A stretch of DNA of 64,000 nucleotides, taken from the NCBI GenBank assembly GCA_028752905.1, contig JAQNBH010000014.1, positions 34,066,640 to 34,130,639 of the forward strand, read 5' to 3'. Below, piece after piece: positions 1-33,645 of this stretch. Under the pieces are notes generated by a model. It was not told the origin of the DNA, did not search any database, and saw nothing but the letters and a program-made list of their open reading frames with translations. Source of the stretch: Cladorhizidae sp. MBARI D1340-BT2 (Eukaryota; Porifera; Demospongiae; Poecilosclerida; Cladorhizidae). A program made the translations under genes and the position numbers. Positions within the stretch are counted from its first letter, which is position 1. Each line of letters opens with the position of its first letter.

Positions 1-366
1 GCACTAAAATACCAGTGGCCTAAAGGAAGCTCACTCTATATACAATGCATTAGGCACTAAAATACCAGTGGCCTAAAGGAAGCTCACTCTATATACAATG
101 CATTAGGCACTAAAATACCAGTGGCCTAAAGGAAGCTCACTCTATATACAATGCATTAGGCACTAAAATACCAGTGGCCTAAAGGAAGCTCACTCTATAT
201 ACAATGCATTAGGCACTAAAATACCAGTGGCCTAAAGGAAGCTCACTCTATATACAATGCATTAGGCACTAAAATACCAGTGGCCTAAAGGAAGCTCACT
301 CTATATACAATGCATTAGGCACTAAAATACCAGTGGCCTAAAGGAAGCTCACTCTATATACAATGC
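1..366. repeat. 53-bp minisatellite, about 7 copies, cut by the window edge
   Basis: Perfect 53-bp units with key word ACCAGTGGCC and the phrase CATTAGGCACTAAAAT at the junctions. The last unit runs straight into single-copy TAAAATGTAAGTACGTGG. The unit resembles the inner part of the foldback element at 55 kb. Confidence 0.97.
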
Positions 367-690
367 TAAAATGTAAGTACGTGGTTAAACCTGCAAGTGG
401 AAAATTATTTTTTGAAATTAATTTTCCAACCGTGCACTTGCCGACTTACTCAAGCTTTAAGGACCTAATGATAACACTCCTCATATAGAGTGGAGGAGAT
501 GCCTCTGCCACAGGTGCACTTTCCAATTAATTAAGAATTAGAAATGTAGAAAGCTTGGGCAGGTGGTTTTGAGGGCCCCAACTTTGACTGCCTGTACCTT
601 GGGAAAGGTTATACTTATGCATCAGTTTTTAATATTAAAAGAGAGCCCGCAGAGAGATCAGCTCTACATCAAAAGGTCATAGAGTGAAGT
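360..690 (+). mobile_element. degenerate copy of the 55-kb foldback element (inner and right part)
   Basis: Shares, in the same order as 55385-55740, TAAAATGTAAGTACGTGG, a short inverted stem around a central AAAATT, CACTCCTCATATAGAG-like bases, GTGGAGGAG and, near 640-665, AGAGAGCCCGCAGAGAGA. Divergence is moderate. No coding capacity is seen. Confidence 0.6.
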
Positions 691-1540
691 GTGCATAATT
701 TATGCAGATTAAAAGTGCTAACCATAGTTCTTTTACACACTTTGTCACACTTTGTAAAAATAAAAAATTTGTAAAAATAATAGGAAACCACGATTTTCGT
801 GTTGTACTGATTTACCAGGAAAGTGTAATTTCATGCATTGGTATCGCAGTTTTGTTATATATAGTTTTCTATTTTCTGATGAGATATGGTCGGTCACCTG
901 ACGGCACAAATGAAATTGGGATAATGGGAGAAATAACAATTCACAAGTCGTATCTGTAGGTACTCTATACTATCATAAATGCAAGTGTGGAACACCTAGG
1001 GTTGGGGAACAAGGGGCGTTTATAACAAATAAAAATAAAAATCTGTGGTTTTGCCATATATCAGTCATAGTTTAGTGCCACACCCCTGGTGCCACACCCC
1101 TAGTGCCACCCCACTAGTGACACCCCACTAGTGCCACCCCACTAGTGCCACACCCCTAGTGCCACCCCACTAGTGCCATCCCACTAGTGCCACACCCCTG
1201 GTGCCACACCCCTAGTGCCACACCCCTAGTGCCACACCTCACCACTAGTGCCACGCCCCTAGTGCCACACCACTATTGTAACATCACTGGAGGGCACACA
1301 GAATGGGCTACAATCTTTGAAAGTATTAAAAAGTTTTAAAAACACACACACGAGAAATGGTCGATTCTCCTTATTAAGATTTAGCAATTTACTCAAGTAA
1401 GTAGTTCAGCCTTGGACTGGCGACTGGCTGCCTCAGGCAAATTTACCATTTGATAAGTTTTAGAATGCGCATTCTGCCTAACTCAAAAGCTTTAGCAATT
1501 CCAATTTCTAGTGAGGCAAACACTAAAATGTCTGCTTGCA
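691..1540. other. AK-gene-downstream or intronic DNA with a 14-16-bp minisatellite at 1077-1277
   Basis: Tandem AGTGCCACACCCCT and AGTGCCACCCCACT units fill 1077-1277. The rest (691-1076, 1278-1540) shows no recognisable gene; the short open frames at 702-959 carry no family motif. This lies downstream of AKT exon 9, so it is probably intron. Confidence 0.7.
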
Positions 1541-2433
1541 AACCTCGCTGTACTGGTCTCCCTGATCCCTTGCTGTACTGGCCTCCCTGATCCCTTGCAG
1601 TGCTGGTCTCCCTGATCCCTTGCTGTACTAGTCTCCCTGATCCCTTGCTGTACTGGCCTCCCCCTGATCCCTTGCAGTGCTGGTCTCCCTGATCCCTTGC
1701 TGTACTAGCCTCCCTGATCCCTTGCAGTACTGATCTCCCCCTGATCCCTTGCTGTACTGGCCTCCCTGATCCCTTGCAGTGCTGGTCTCCCTGATCCCTT
1801 GCTGTACTGGCCTCCCCCTGATCCCTTGCAGTACTGGCCTCCCCCTGATCCCTTGCTGTACTGGCCTCCCTGATCCCTTGCAGTGCTGGTCTCCCTGATC
1901 CCTTGCTGTACTGGCCTCCCTGATCCCTTGCTGTACTGGCCTCTGTGATCCCTTGCTGTTCTGGCCTCTCTTATCCCTTGCTGTACTGGCCTCCCTGATC
2001 CCTTGCTGTACTGATCTCCCTGATCCCTTGCTGTACTGGTCTCCCTGATCCCTTGCTGTACTGGTCTCCCTGATCCCTTGCAGTACTGATCTCCCTGATC
2101 CCTTGCTGTACTGGCCTCCCTGATCCCTTGCTCTACTGGCCTCCCTGATCCCTTGCTGTACTGGCCTCCCTGATCCCTTGCTCTACTGGCCTCCCTGATC
2201 CCTTGCAGTGCTGGTCTCCCTGATCCCTTGCTGTACTGGCCTCCCTGATCCCTTGCTGTACTGGCCTCTGTGATCCCTTGCTGTTCTGGCCTCCCTTATC
2301 CCTTGCAGTAATGGCCTCCCTGATCCCTTGCTGTACTGGTCTCCCTGATCCCTTGCTGTACTGGCCTCCCTGATCCCTTGCTGTACTGGTCTCCCTGATC
2401 CCTTGCAGTACTGATCTCCCTGATCCCTTGCAA
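1541..2433. repeat. 25-bp minisatellite, about 36 copies, grown inside transposase codons
   Basis: Units CTCCCTGATCCCTTGC plus nine variable bases (TGTACTGGC type). On the minus strand the last unit is continuous with the cysteine codons of a hAT zinc finger (FCRVCKGSG, 2425-2448), so the array starts exactly in that coding segment. Confidence 0.95.
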
Positions 2434-2690
2434 ACACGACAGAAGACACCTTCACTGTCCTCATGATACATCAACCAGCTAAACACCTTTTCCCAGCCTT
2501 CGCTTTATCAGTGCATTTCTTCTTTGAGGGAGGAGGGAGGGGGGGGGGGGGGGGGGGGCAATAATGTCTTCATCAGACTCATGCCTCTAGCGTTTTTGCA
2601 CTGGTGCTAGACTGAGCTTGGGTAGAGGAAGAACTAGCACTGAAGTAAGAGCAGATACTCCTGCTCATGACTACTATGACAATCGAACAA
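2425..2690 (-). pseudogene. relic of a hAT transposase N-terminus (BED/TTF-type zinc finger)
   Basis: Minus-strand translation gives GWEKVFSWLMYHEDSEG then VFCRVCKGSG at 2497-2425, clearly related to SWEKDFSWLYYDEDSDGAF in the transposon at 7.9-11.2 kb. Upstream (to about 2680) SYFSASSSSTQAQ resembles the N-terminal SYFASTSQASS of that protein, interrupted by stops and by a G-run at 2531-2558. The remainder of the transposase is absent; the 25-bp array takes its place. Confidence 0.7.
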
Positions 2691-3342
2691 GAAAACTGAC
2701 TCGAAACTTTTATTATAGCTGATGTAGCAGAAGTGAGAGCACTGGCACTATTAACACTTATGCAGTCAGAATTCTGATTATTGTGAGAATGCCAACTGTA
2801 TTAAGTGTTAATAACTCCAGTTGCCGAGTCACTTCTTACCTAATTGCCATCAAAAGGTCTGAAAATGCACCAGAAGTGATCTCAGGAAGTCTAAAATGAA
2901 AACATTTCCTGGGGGAGCATGCCCCCAGACCTTGGTGTGCCTAACAGCTTTTCTTTGTGCTCACTTATATGTATGCAAGGGTAGCATCTGTCTGTCTACT
3001 GGCTGTAGGTATGCCCATTTTTGCATGGCAAACAGAAGTTCGGATTCCAACGAAACTTGACCTGCATGGATGGCTGGATGGTTTTTGTAAAGTCTGGTGC
3101 AGATTTGGACAGGAAGCCATCATCGAATGGTATGGCACTTTGCATTTCCGGCCAGTTGTTCAGAGCTGCACCTCACATGTTCCTGATGGAAGCATACAGC
3201 TAACACAACATGGCAGAATTACCAACTAACTAAGCTAGCTATGCATGCTTGATGCAAACAGTTTGCTAACAAGGCTGCCTCCAGCCCTACTCCACTGGAT
3301 ACAACACTGCAGTGGCTGAAATGGCAAGATTTACATATGGCA
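2691..3342. other. non-repetitive stretch, possibly an old dispersed repeat at 2960-3230
   Basis: Open frames at 2957-3229 and 3021-3203 (plus) overlap but show no known domain. The text around 3040-3160 (TTTTTGTAAAGTCTGGTGC and nearby) reads like a degenerate interspersed repeat rather than a gene. No other feature is seen. Confidence 0.4.
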
Positions 3343-25877
<22,535 letters not shown>

Positions 25878-27240
25878 GTCACTCAGCTGTCCAACTCAAG
25901 ACTACAAAGAAGCTGGTTGCACCCAATCTGCTGGTTCGTGGTTTTTGAGGCCGGGATTAATAATTACATCACGTGGATGGCCCCAACGTCACAACAAAAG
26001 TCACAGTTGCCGCGAAAACGATTCGTGGGGGGGGGGTGGTTAAATCATAAGATTCACAGAACCCCATCGACCTCAGATATAATAATACTGTAGCTGGTTA
26101 GCGGATCCTCACCCACAGGTTCATTCCCTCCCTAGGGCAGATGGGAAAATCGTTTACGGATATGATCCTAGCATATGTATATATATATTAATTATATAGC
26201 CCGGAATCAATTTGGTTTTTTAATGCTTGCTGAAAAGCAGAAATCAACGAAAAATTAAATTGAAAATCGTTAGCAACAAAACCTCGAAAATCTCTCCTTG
26301 AGGGGAAGTGAGGGGAAGTGAGGGTGTCTGAGGAGAGAGAAAAGAGATAATAATTGCAGATTGCGGTAAATCTTACTCCTTGAGGGAGAGTGAACTAAAG
26401 AGAAATCTGAAATTGCTGAACATGCATGGTATAATATTTTGGAAGCCGCCAACTTAGACCAGGGCCAGAAGACAGAAGGAACTGCTAGTGAAAGAGGCAT
26501 TGCATACCAGCTTAGACCAGTGAGCGGTTTAATTGAGACTTTGGAATGGCTTGCCTGTGTGCTGGGTTACTCTCAAGAGCCTGAACTTGAAACTACGACC
26601 ACCATAATGTTTCCTGTATTCACATTCTTTGTTGATGTTTCAAGCATGTCTTTGTATTTGTTATTTAGTTTATTTATTGATTTCTAATTATTGTTGTTAT
26701 TATTTTATTTTATATTTATTTAAATAGATTTTATTTCTTTGAAAATGTTAATTAATGTTAAATATTAATTAACTTTATATTTTACTTGATATTATTTAAA
26801 AAATTGTTACATATATCATTATTTATTATCATTATTATATTATAAATGAATGAATACAACAATGAATACAACACAAGAACTATAATCGGTTATCTAATTA
26901 TCGAATAAGTCCAGTCCCGCCACCGATGCTGTGTTCCATCTCGGTACAGCTACAGAGAAACACTGAGGAAGGTATGCTCTCACCCTTACATAAAAAAATT
27001 AAATGTCAGGTAAGTCGGACGACGTTTTGAGTGGAGTTTGTAGTGGGTGCCACTGCCTTGGAGCTTCTCTCCGACAGCTGCTGGGCTGATACATGTGCAT
27101 GGACCTGTAGACAAGCGCTGCTCTGGTCGTAACAGCCAGTGGCTAGGCCAGTGGCTAGGCCAGTGAAGACTCCAGAATTAAGCCAATAGGTACCACGTGA
27201 CATGGACCTTGCCCCTTGTTCTGCCTCTCCTCTGGTTACT
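25878..27240. other. AKT upstream region, no gene recognised
   Basis: Probably holds the AKT 5' UTR and promoter. ACGTCA at 25986-25991 (TGACGT on the gene strand, 109 bp before the ATG) is CRE-like but unproven. 26160-26880 is very A/T-rich. Open frames at 26270-26500 and 26439-26687 show no known domain. Confidence 0.4.
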
Positions 27241-27264
27241 CTAGCTGGCCAACACCCCTCTCAG

Positions 27265-28110
27265 CCTCCTCCAAGGCCCATACCTCCAGTGATGGTTTTG
27301 AAGAGGATTCCTAGGGCTCCCAGGGATCAAGCAGGTACGAGATTGGCCACTATTTTGGGCGTCTAGTAGCATGAACAATGTCACTGCTTGAGAACTTGTT
27401 ACACTTCGGTACACGGTGCCTTAGGGTACCTACTCGCTGTGGCTTTGGAAGACAAGCACCCTTCCTCCTCCTCGTCCAGACTCCTATATCCCATAACCCC
27501 AAAATATGAATGTACCCACACTGTCAGTATCTGCAGAGGATTTGGCTTGGCCTATCAGGACATTTCCAAGTGGGTGATGGAGACACAGTGTTTGATGATG
27601 AACTGGCCCAATGCTGAGGCCTCCTCCCTCCTCAATGCCCTGGCCTCACCCAATGCTGAGGCCTCCTCAATGCCCTGGCCTCACCCAATGCTGAGGCCCT
27701 CCTCAATGCCCTGGCCTCACCCAATGCTGAGGTCTCCTCCGTCCTCAATGCCCTGGCCTAACCCAATGCTGAGCTCTCCTCCCTCCTCAATGCCCTAGCA
27801 TCTTTTTCTTCCCTGGTTTTGGAAGGGAAAACTCCATTAAGTATTCGCCCATTCTTTTTCGGAGCTACCCTTGTTGCCTTTGAGAAGAAATGAGGTGTGG
27901 GTTGTACCCTCCACAGGTTGATGGCAAAGATTGCTGGGAAGAAGATGGTGGAGAACATGGTAACCTTTTTGGCTCCCAGTCAGCTTGGTTATGGGATTAG
28001 TGGAGGTGCAGAAGCAGCAGTCCATGCCACCAGACTATACCTCAGTCAGCTTGGTTATGGGATTAGTGGAGGTGCAGCTACGGGAGTACCAGACTATACC
28101 TCAGTCAGCT
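27265..28110 (+). pseudogene. LINE reverse transcriptase fragment
   Basis: Broken plus-strand frames give KRIPRAPRDQAGTRLATI (27298 on), KTPLSIRPFFFGATL (27829 on) and RLMAKIAGKKMVENM with LGYGISGGAEAAVHATRLYL (27915-28040). These match the N-terminal and finger region of non-LTR retrotransposon reverse transcriptases of the kind with the GAEAAVHA box. Frameshifts and a roughly 40-bp tandem repeat (27600-27790) disrupt it. A 66-bp direct duplication (27978-28110) repeats LGYGISGGA. It encodes no working enzyme. Confidence 0.7.
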
Positions 28111-28112
28111 GA

Positions 28113-28255
28113 ATCGATTGTTTTGTTCCCCAGAGAAGAGAAGATTTTGTGGATATGAAGGGTAGATGCTAGGGGCTAGAGCCTCAACAGCCTCCAACAT
28201 CTTGTCCCTATGGACAGAATTAAAGATGTTCTTGAAATCCAGCTGATGGGATTGT
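28113..28255 (-). pseudogene. LINE reverse transcriptase fragment, inverted
   Basis: The minus strand reads QLDFKNIFNSVHRDKMLEAV from 28250 downward, the catalytic LDFKNAFN box with the first metal-binding aspartate. This box normally follows the GAEAAVHA segment found on the plus strand just left of it, so the two pieces of one element type now face each other. Confidence 0.72.
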
Positions 28256-28260
28256 GGTGA

Positions 28261-29050
28261 GTGACTTTGTTACTGAATCATGGTTACCTACAGCTCAATG
28301 AGGAAGAACATGAGCAAGCAAAGCTAATTTATCCAGACACACTCCAGGATTTTGTTCAAGTATGGGCCCATGAAGGATATTGGAACTGTGAAAAGTTTCT
28401 GGTTAAATTGGAAAATGGAGTTGAAATAGCTGAAACAAAATATCCTAGTGAAACACACTCATTGACTTTTATCTTTGACCAAAGCTCAGGACACACTGCT
28501 TATGCTGATGATGCTTTAAATGTACACAGAATGAATGTAAGTGATGGTGGCAAGCAACCAAAGAGGCGAAACACATACTGGGATGGAGTGATGCAAGTGA
28601 TGACTACAGCAAGTGGCCAACTAAAGGGCTTACGAACAGTCTCCTGGGGAAGAGCATGGTGTGGACACCACTGGCATGGTCAAAACTAAGATGAACAAAG
28701 TCCTGGAAAGCATGCATGATTTTAAGACCCAGAAAACTCTGGTGGAGGAGTTGGTTTCCAGTCACAAGCACAGGTGTATTTTCCTTCCAAAATACCATTG
28801 TGAGTTAAACCCTATCGAACGGGTTTGGGGTCAGGCAAAATGATTCACACGTACTAACTGTGATTATACATTTGAAGCACTGGAGAAAATCCTTCAACCA
28901 GCCTTGGATTCAGTTAGTCTTGAGTTGATACAGAAGTATTCTAGAAGAGTGAGGAATCATCGTGCATACCATGAAGGAAAAACAGGAGGTGTTGAAGTAG
29001 ATGCTGTGAAATTGTATCAATCACATTGCAGTGTTCTTGAAACACTATAG
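28261..29050 (+). pseudogene. DDE transposase, IS630/Tc1-like, frameshift and internal stop
   Basis: Relic of a cut-and-paste transposase. The first frame gives YPDTLQDFVQVWAHEGYW, an Asp in FIFDQSSGHTAYADDALN (28477-28479) and MNVSDGGKQPKRRNTYWDG; after a shift near 28655 the next frame gives KTLVEELVSSHKH and YHCELNPIERVWGQAK, with the third acidic residue in NPIERVW. A TGA at 28841-28843 interrupts the frame, which then continues FTRTNCDYTFEALEKIL and KYSRRVRNHRAYHEGK to TAG at 29050. The family is known as multicopy in sponges and other early animals. No initiating ATG or first catalytic block is seen upstream. Confidence 0.75.
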
Positions 29051-29925
29051 TAATCAATTTTTGAATTTTTGACTTTACAGATGTTTAGTGAATTGAGAAT
29101 TTCGTAACTCTAACATTACTCATCGCCTTAAAATTACTAATTCCCTTTTCTCAAACTCAGCCCCCTTGTTTTTATAATGAAAAGTTAACGTAAAATTAGC
29201 CTGGTGGAAATTAATTACATACCAAATTTTAACTCTTATACATTAACAGAATTAGCAGAATTAGCAGAATTAGAGAAATTGAAACAAAAATAAAAGCAAT
29301 ATTTATGGAATGTTGCCATAGCAACCCAAATTTAAGCCCAAGACATATTGGTCTTGTTTTCACTGAAATTAAATCGTAGTAACTAGTTTGAGTCATTTAT
29401 GTAAGTAATACCAAAATGGAAGTTCATGGCTTCTTGCAATATATGGTGCTGGGCTAAACTTGCAGCGAATTTTTTTTGCTATTATACTGCGCAAACGCAG
29501 AGAGTTGTTTTATCGTGCATGCAATATTGAAGCCCCACGTCCGTAACTAGGGTAGCCGTGACGTCTAACTTCAACTTGCGATGGCGTCCAGGTTCAGTGT
29601 GAGTGAAGTGCTGTCAATGATTTGCTACAAAAGTGACTTCAGCCACTCTGAGGATGCCATCCAGCTGTGCCTAAGGAGAGGAGTCCATGCCCACTGAGGG
29701 CCAAGTTTTATAGCTCCTGAGGAGGTAGTAGAGCTGTCACTTCTTAACTTATAGCTAGTAGTAGTTGATATGTATTCTCAATGAATTCTCAGTTTACATA
29801 CAATAACCTTAGATTCACGTGATTGTAATTGTAGGCGTCATCTTGAACATCGCCTTTTTTTTAGTCTTTTGTCATTTTTCCATGTCAATAGAGAAAGATT
29901 GACTTTGTTTACGACAAAAGACTAG
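29051..29925. other. intergenic, nothing recognised
   Basis: A/T-rich DNA. A 38-codon plus frame at 29581-29697 (MASRFSVSEVLSM) has no family I can name. 29768-29802 (TCTCAATGAATTCTCAGTTT) resembles 40353-40385. Confidence 0.4.
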
Positions 29926-30470
29926 AGGTGGCTGAAGAACCCGCAGCATCGGAAGAACCGAAGTTTTAAATAAATGAGAAGGATTGGGAGGAGGAAGTAA
30001 ACGGCAAGAGTGCGCTGAAGTTTTATAAATTGGCAAAGAATGGTGCAGGGGTGGAGAGGTATACAAGGTCCATGCATGGTCAGGAAGGTGTGCGGTTGCA
30101 ATTTAGACTGAGGACTGCATCAGCTGGGTTATTAGAGGACAAGATATGTGGGGTAGTTAGGGATGAGAGGTGTATCATGTGTGATAGTGGAGCAGGGGAA
30201 GATGTGGACATTTCTTGGTGATGTGCAGGGAATTTGAGAGGGATTGGCTGGTACCGATGGATGAGGTGCGCAGAATTGTAGGAGCAGGACAGTGGCTGGA
30301 TGAATTTAGAAAGTGGGTAAGGATGGAAAGGTGTGGAAGGAGTAAGTGATGCAGTGATGGAGGAGGTGGGCGAGTGTGTTATGTATTGGGTAGGAAGTGG
30401 TGGCAGAGGAGAAAGGAACTGCTGTATGCCGAGCTGAGCAATGATCTTTGGTCCCTTCCCCTCCCCCCTC
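29925..30470 (+). pseudogene. LINE C-terminal fragment (zinc-knuckle region)
   Basis: Plus-strand frames give LKFYKLAKNGAGVERYTRS, QEGVRLQFRLRTASAGLLED, DERCIMCDSGAGEDV and, after shifts, CREFERDWLVPMDEVRRIV and KWWQRRKELLYA. This order is that of the C-terminal end of a non-LTR retrotransposon polyprotein with a C-x2-C...H-x-C knuckle. At least two frameshifts and a small deletion are present. Confidence 0.65.
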
Positions 30471-30489
30471 CTTGAGCAGCGGGACACTC

Positions 30490-31080
30490 ATAACTATTAG
30501 TATTATGTACTATAGTGTTAGTTTCTGTTAGATGGTCTCACACTATGCTGTAGTAGATGCGGTAGGCTTAACAGGCTCAGCAGTACCAAGATTAAATCAT
30601 AATGTCATGCATTGGCTTCCCTATCAACGGCTGCTATATATAGGAATCTGAATCTAGACACTGTCTTTGCTGCGGCTGCCACAGTCTCTCTACATGTCCG
30701 CGCAGACAATGTTCACCCGACAGGAACCAACAAATGCTATAGCAGAGCCAAAGAAGCTGAACAGCCCAAAATTGGGCAAGCCTCTACAAGCGGAATGGGA
30801 CCACTTGAACAGCTTATGGGCGAGCTATATTATGGGCGAGCTATAAGATGGCGACGAAGTATTGGTATCTGAGATACCGATATCAACGGTGCAGCTACTT
30901 TCTTGCTGTAATGACGAACTGAACTCCATTGGGACCTATACTGAAGCAACAAGCAGTTCGACCAGAACTGAGAATCCACCTCCCATCCCAACTAGGAAAC
31001 CATTCCCACCCAGGAGGAAAACACTGAGAACATAAAGGTTTGGCTGCTCGCTACTATGCCACCAGCACATTCAACATCTA
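30490..31080. other. intergenic, possible degraded retroelement
   Basis: The open frame 30612-30872 has no domain I recognise. It lies just before an integrase scrap, so it may be part of the same element, but I cannot show it. Confidence 0.3.
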
Positions 31081-31210
31081 TCGACCCCCTTCCAGTGCAT
31101 TTTCTAAGACTTTTTTCATTACAAGGGAGAAAACTACTTGATCATTGTGGATCAGTTCTCAAACTTCCCAATTATCACTGGAATCAATGGATCAATGTCA
31201 TTCTAATGTA
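31081..31210 (+). pseudogene. Ty3/gypsy-type integrase fragment
   Basis: Frame from 31108 reads DFFHYKGENYLIIVDQFSNF then PIITGING. The D-F--KG--YL--VD-FS--P pattern is the first catalytic block of Ty3/gypsy integrases. Only about 31 codons survive before stops. Confidence 0.6.
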
Positions 31211-32430
31211 ACCCAATCTAGTTAACATTCTTAGTGTAACTACACTTTATGTCAACCACTATATAGTATTTAAGTCTGCCTCTCTCCTATCAGTGAAGGA
31301 GTCGAGTCATGCGGAAGTGATATTTGGAGCTAGCAGAGACTGAGGCCACTGTTTAGGTCATTAAGGAGCTCCTATTTGGAGCTATATAGCAGAGACTGAG
31401 GCCAATATTTAGGTTATTGAGGAGCTCATGAATGAGTTTTAGCCGAGATATGTATGACCTTTGGTCTTTGGGGGGCTTGGCTTCAGCCATCCACCACCTT
31501 GAAATAGAAGTCAGACCAATGTGCATTCCTCCGTAGGTTATCCTAGAGACACCAAAAGTTACAGCCAGATGTGTACTCAGTGTGGCTATCACTATAAGAA
31601 CTTGCTCTATAAACTTTCTTTGGCCACCTGCTGTCAATAGGTGTAAAACCAGCTCCTGGATCACCCCCCCAGAATTGTAAAAACAGAACCTCTCAACGAA
31701 GTCTTAGTTGACATATCAAAATTAATTATAAGATCTCTTGAATTTTTTACTCCCTCTAATCATGTTGACTCTATAGATGCTCTGCGTTCATATGAGAACC
31801 TTGCCCATTAAATAGCAGGCTAAACACTGACTCAATCCCACTCATCATAGTATGAGGGAGCCCCTAGGATTAGAGCATGGAATATTGTGAGAAAGCTTTT
31901 AACTCTAGCCTTAGTCCTAATCCTAGGCAGAACCCTAGAATTAAACTTTCTAGCCATAGCCCTAAAGCTAGTCCTAGACCTAAGCAATAGCCCTGACTCT
32001 GCATGGAACAGCTCTAAGTGCCAAAGTGGGTAGAATTTGATGACTTTGGAAATCATTAGTTGATTTAAGGGGGACCTTCTCCCACGGTTAACTGGGACTA
32101 AGCATTGAATAACAAGAGAGAGTTCAAATTTACATAGCAGACATGCATCCAATAATGCATGCCAAGACTATGCCCAATCCACCCAATCCATATCCCAGAA
32201 ATGAAAAGATCAGAAAAACCCAATGTAGTGTGGGCAACAATTTCTACAAAGCCCCACAGAACATATTTTAATCTTTAAAATGCTGATCCCCTTGGGACCA
32301 CACACCCCATGCAGTGCAGTACAAAAATAGATAAATAATAATGAGAGTCAATGAGGTAAGATGACATGTCCTGTAATAAACACTATGACATACATATCTG
32401 ATAGACATTAAGTTAATGTTACTAAATGAG
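31211..32430. other. intergenic, nothing firm; 60-bp duplication at 31340-31430
   Basis: Two copies of a segment with AGCAGAGACTGAGGCCA occur at 31334 and 31386. TGTAACCCAATCTAG at 31207 directly after the integrase scrap could be an LTR edge but no partner copy was seen. Open frames at 31353-31664 and 31832-32152 lack domains. Confidence 0.35.
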
Positions 32431-32439
32431 TTGAACTGC

Positions 32440-32730
32440 TTGGTTGCTTGGTTGTAGTGGAGTGGGTGGGGGAGGCCATAAATCAGTCCCTTCCTCCTCT
32501 GCCAACATTTCATTACGCCCTGCAAAATGCACCCACACACTTCCATCATCATTTTGAACAAACCTATATTGGTCAACAGAGAAAGTGGCTCCGGGGAGTG
32601 GGGAGGGGTCACCCTTGCCAGCAAACTGTTCATGTTGTATGAGCTCTTCAGAATTGAATGGATTGGTGGACCCATGCTTAAAGCTGTCCATGAAAATCTA
32701 CCCGTAAGTTTTTGTGTAATCCTAACATGA
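32440..32730 (-). pseudogene. LINE C-terminal fragment, minus strand
   Basis: The minus strand reads GVMKCWQRRKGLIYG at about 32540-32485, equal to the WWQRRKELLYA end of the LINE at 30.4 kb. The preceding minus frame (STNPFNSEELIQHEQF, 32670 region) is open but not recognised. Confidence 0.5.
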
Positions 32731-32784
32731 CAGGAAGGAAGTGGAAGATGTGCTATTAGACTGCAATGGATTTGGAAGGGAACG

Positions 32785-32905
32785 GAAATTGTGAATGAAT
32801 GAGCTATAGAATTGAGGGAGCTGGAATATGGTGGGAGGAGTTTGATATGATGGGGAAGGTGGCATTGTTGCTTGGGAAGGAGGTGGAGGGTGTGAGTAAT
32901 CAGGT
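32785..32905 (+). pseudogene. LINE C-terminal fragment, plus strand
   Basis: Reads WWEEFDMMGKVALLLGKEV then EGVSNQV, the block that lies just before WWQRRKE in this LINE family. It faces the minus-strand piece at 32.5 kb, so the element has been split and inverted. Confidence 0.6.
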
Positions 32906-33552
32906 GACACAACACGCATCTATCATCACTACAGAGCCTACATCACTTCTTGTTCTGCAATATATAGACCTGTTGACACTTCCCCCGTTATCTCCATGGT
33001 TGCCTACAAGTGTCATCTATAGGATTACCTTGTTAAGGTAGTATATAGTCGTTGGTCTATGATCCAAGACGAAGACACACAGGCTTAGCTAGATCATTCC
33101 CACACTATTATACACACATAATTATTATATACAGTCATGTAATTATTATACACTTGTAATTATTATTTGAATGCTTATGAAAGACAATGAGAGTTCCTGA
33201 CCATCTGTTTTTAGGGTATTGCATATTGCCAAATATTAACTGAAATCATCTAAGGAGAATTCAGAATTTCATGTGAGTCAAATTAGTAAAGTGTATAATA
33301 TATATATATGTCTTCAATAAATAATGATCAAATTTTGTTCAAAAGTGTCCAGAATTGTCATCAGCTATTAACATACTAAAAGGAGGTCATGACTATATAG
33401 ATTTACATGACTTGTGTATATATGACTATTATAGATGTACATGTATATGACTATATAGATACACATGTATATGACTTACATAGATACACATGTGTATGGG
33501 TACATAGATACACATGTGTATGGGTACATAGATACACATGTATATGACTACA
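32906..33552. other. region downstream of the ORP-like gene
   Basis: Should hold the 3' UTR of the ORP-like gene (minus strand). 33420-33550 is a run of about 25-bp ACATAGATACACATGTGTAT-like repeats. No gene seen. Confidence 0.45.
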
Positions 33553-33645
33553 TCAGTGTCTTGAACTCATTTCATCGATTCGCTCCTTCAAATTATTCTT
33601 AAACCCCCAGAAAGGCATTCCATTTTTCACGTCTTGAGTGAAATA
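33553..33645 (-). CDS. ORP-like last exon F with stop
   Basis: 30 codons from YFTQDVKNGMPFWGF to IDEMSSRH and TGA at 33555-33553. With exon E it reads WQAKYF, the W--KYF box near the family C-terminus. The acceptor is CTTTAG. No clear AATAAA signal was seen downstream on this strand within about 500 bp. Confidence 0.8.
   Translation of the reverse strand, partial: YFTQDVKNGMPFWGFKNNLKERIDEMSSRH

Noticed and set aside
1..366. CRISPR-like array
   Set aside because: Units are fully tandem with no variable spacers, and the sequence is animal nuclear DNA. The same applies to the other arrays.
2957..3229. 90-codon plus-strand frame
   Set aside because: Overlaps another frame of similar quality, has no domain and looks like a degenerate dispersed repeat.
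26439..26687. 82-codon frame divergent from AKT
   Set aside because: No conserved residues recognised, A/T-rich tail and no support for a divergent transcript.
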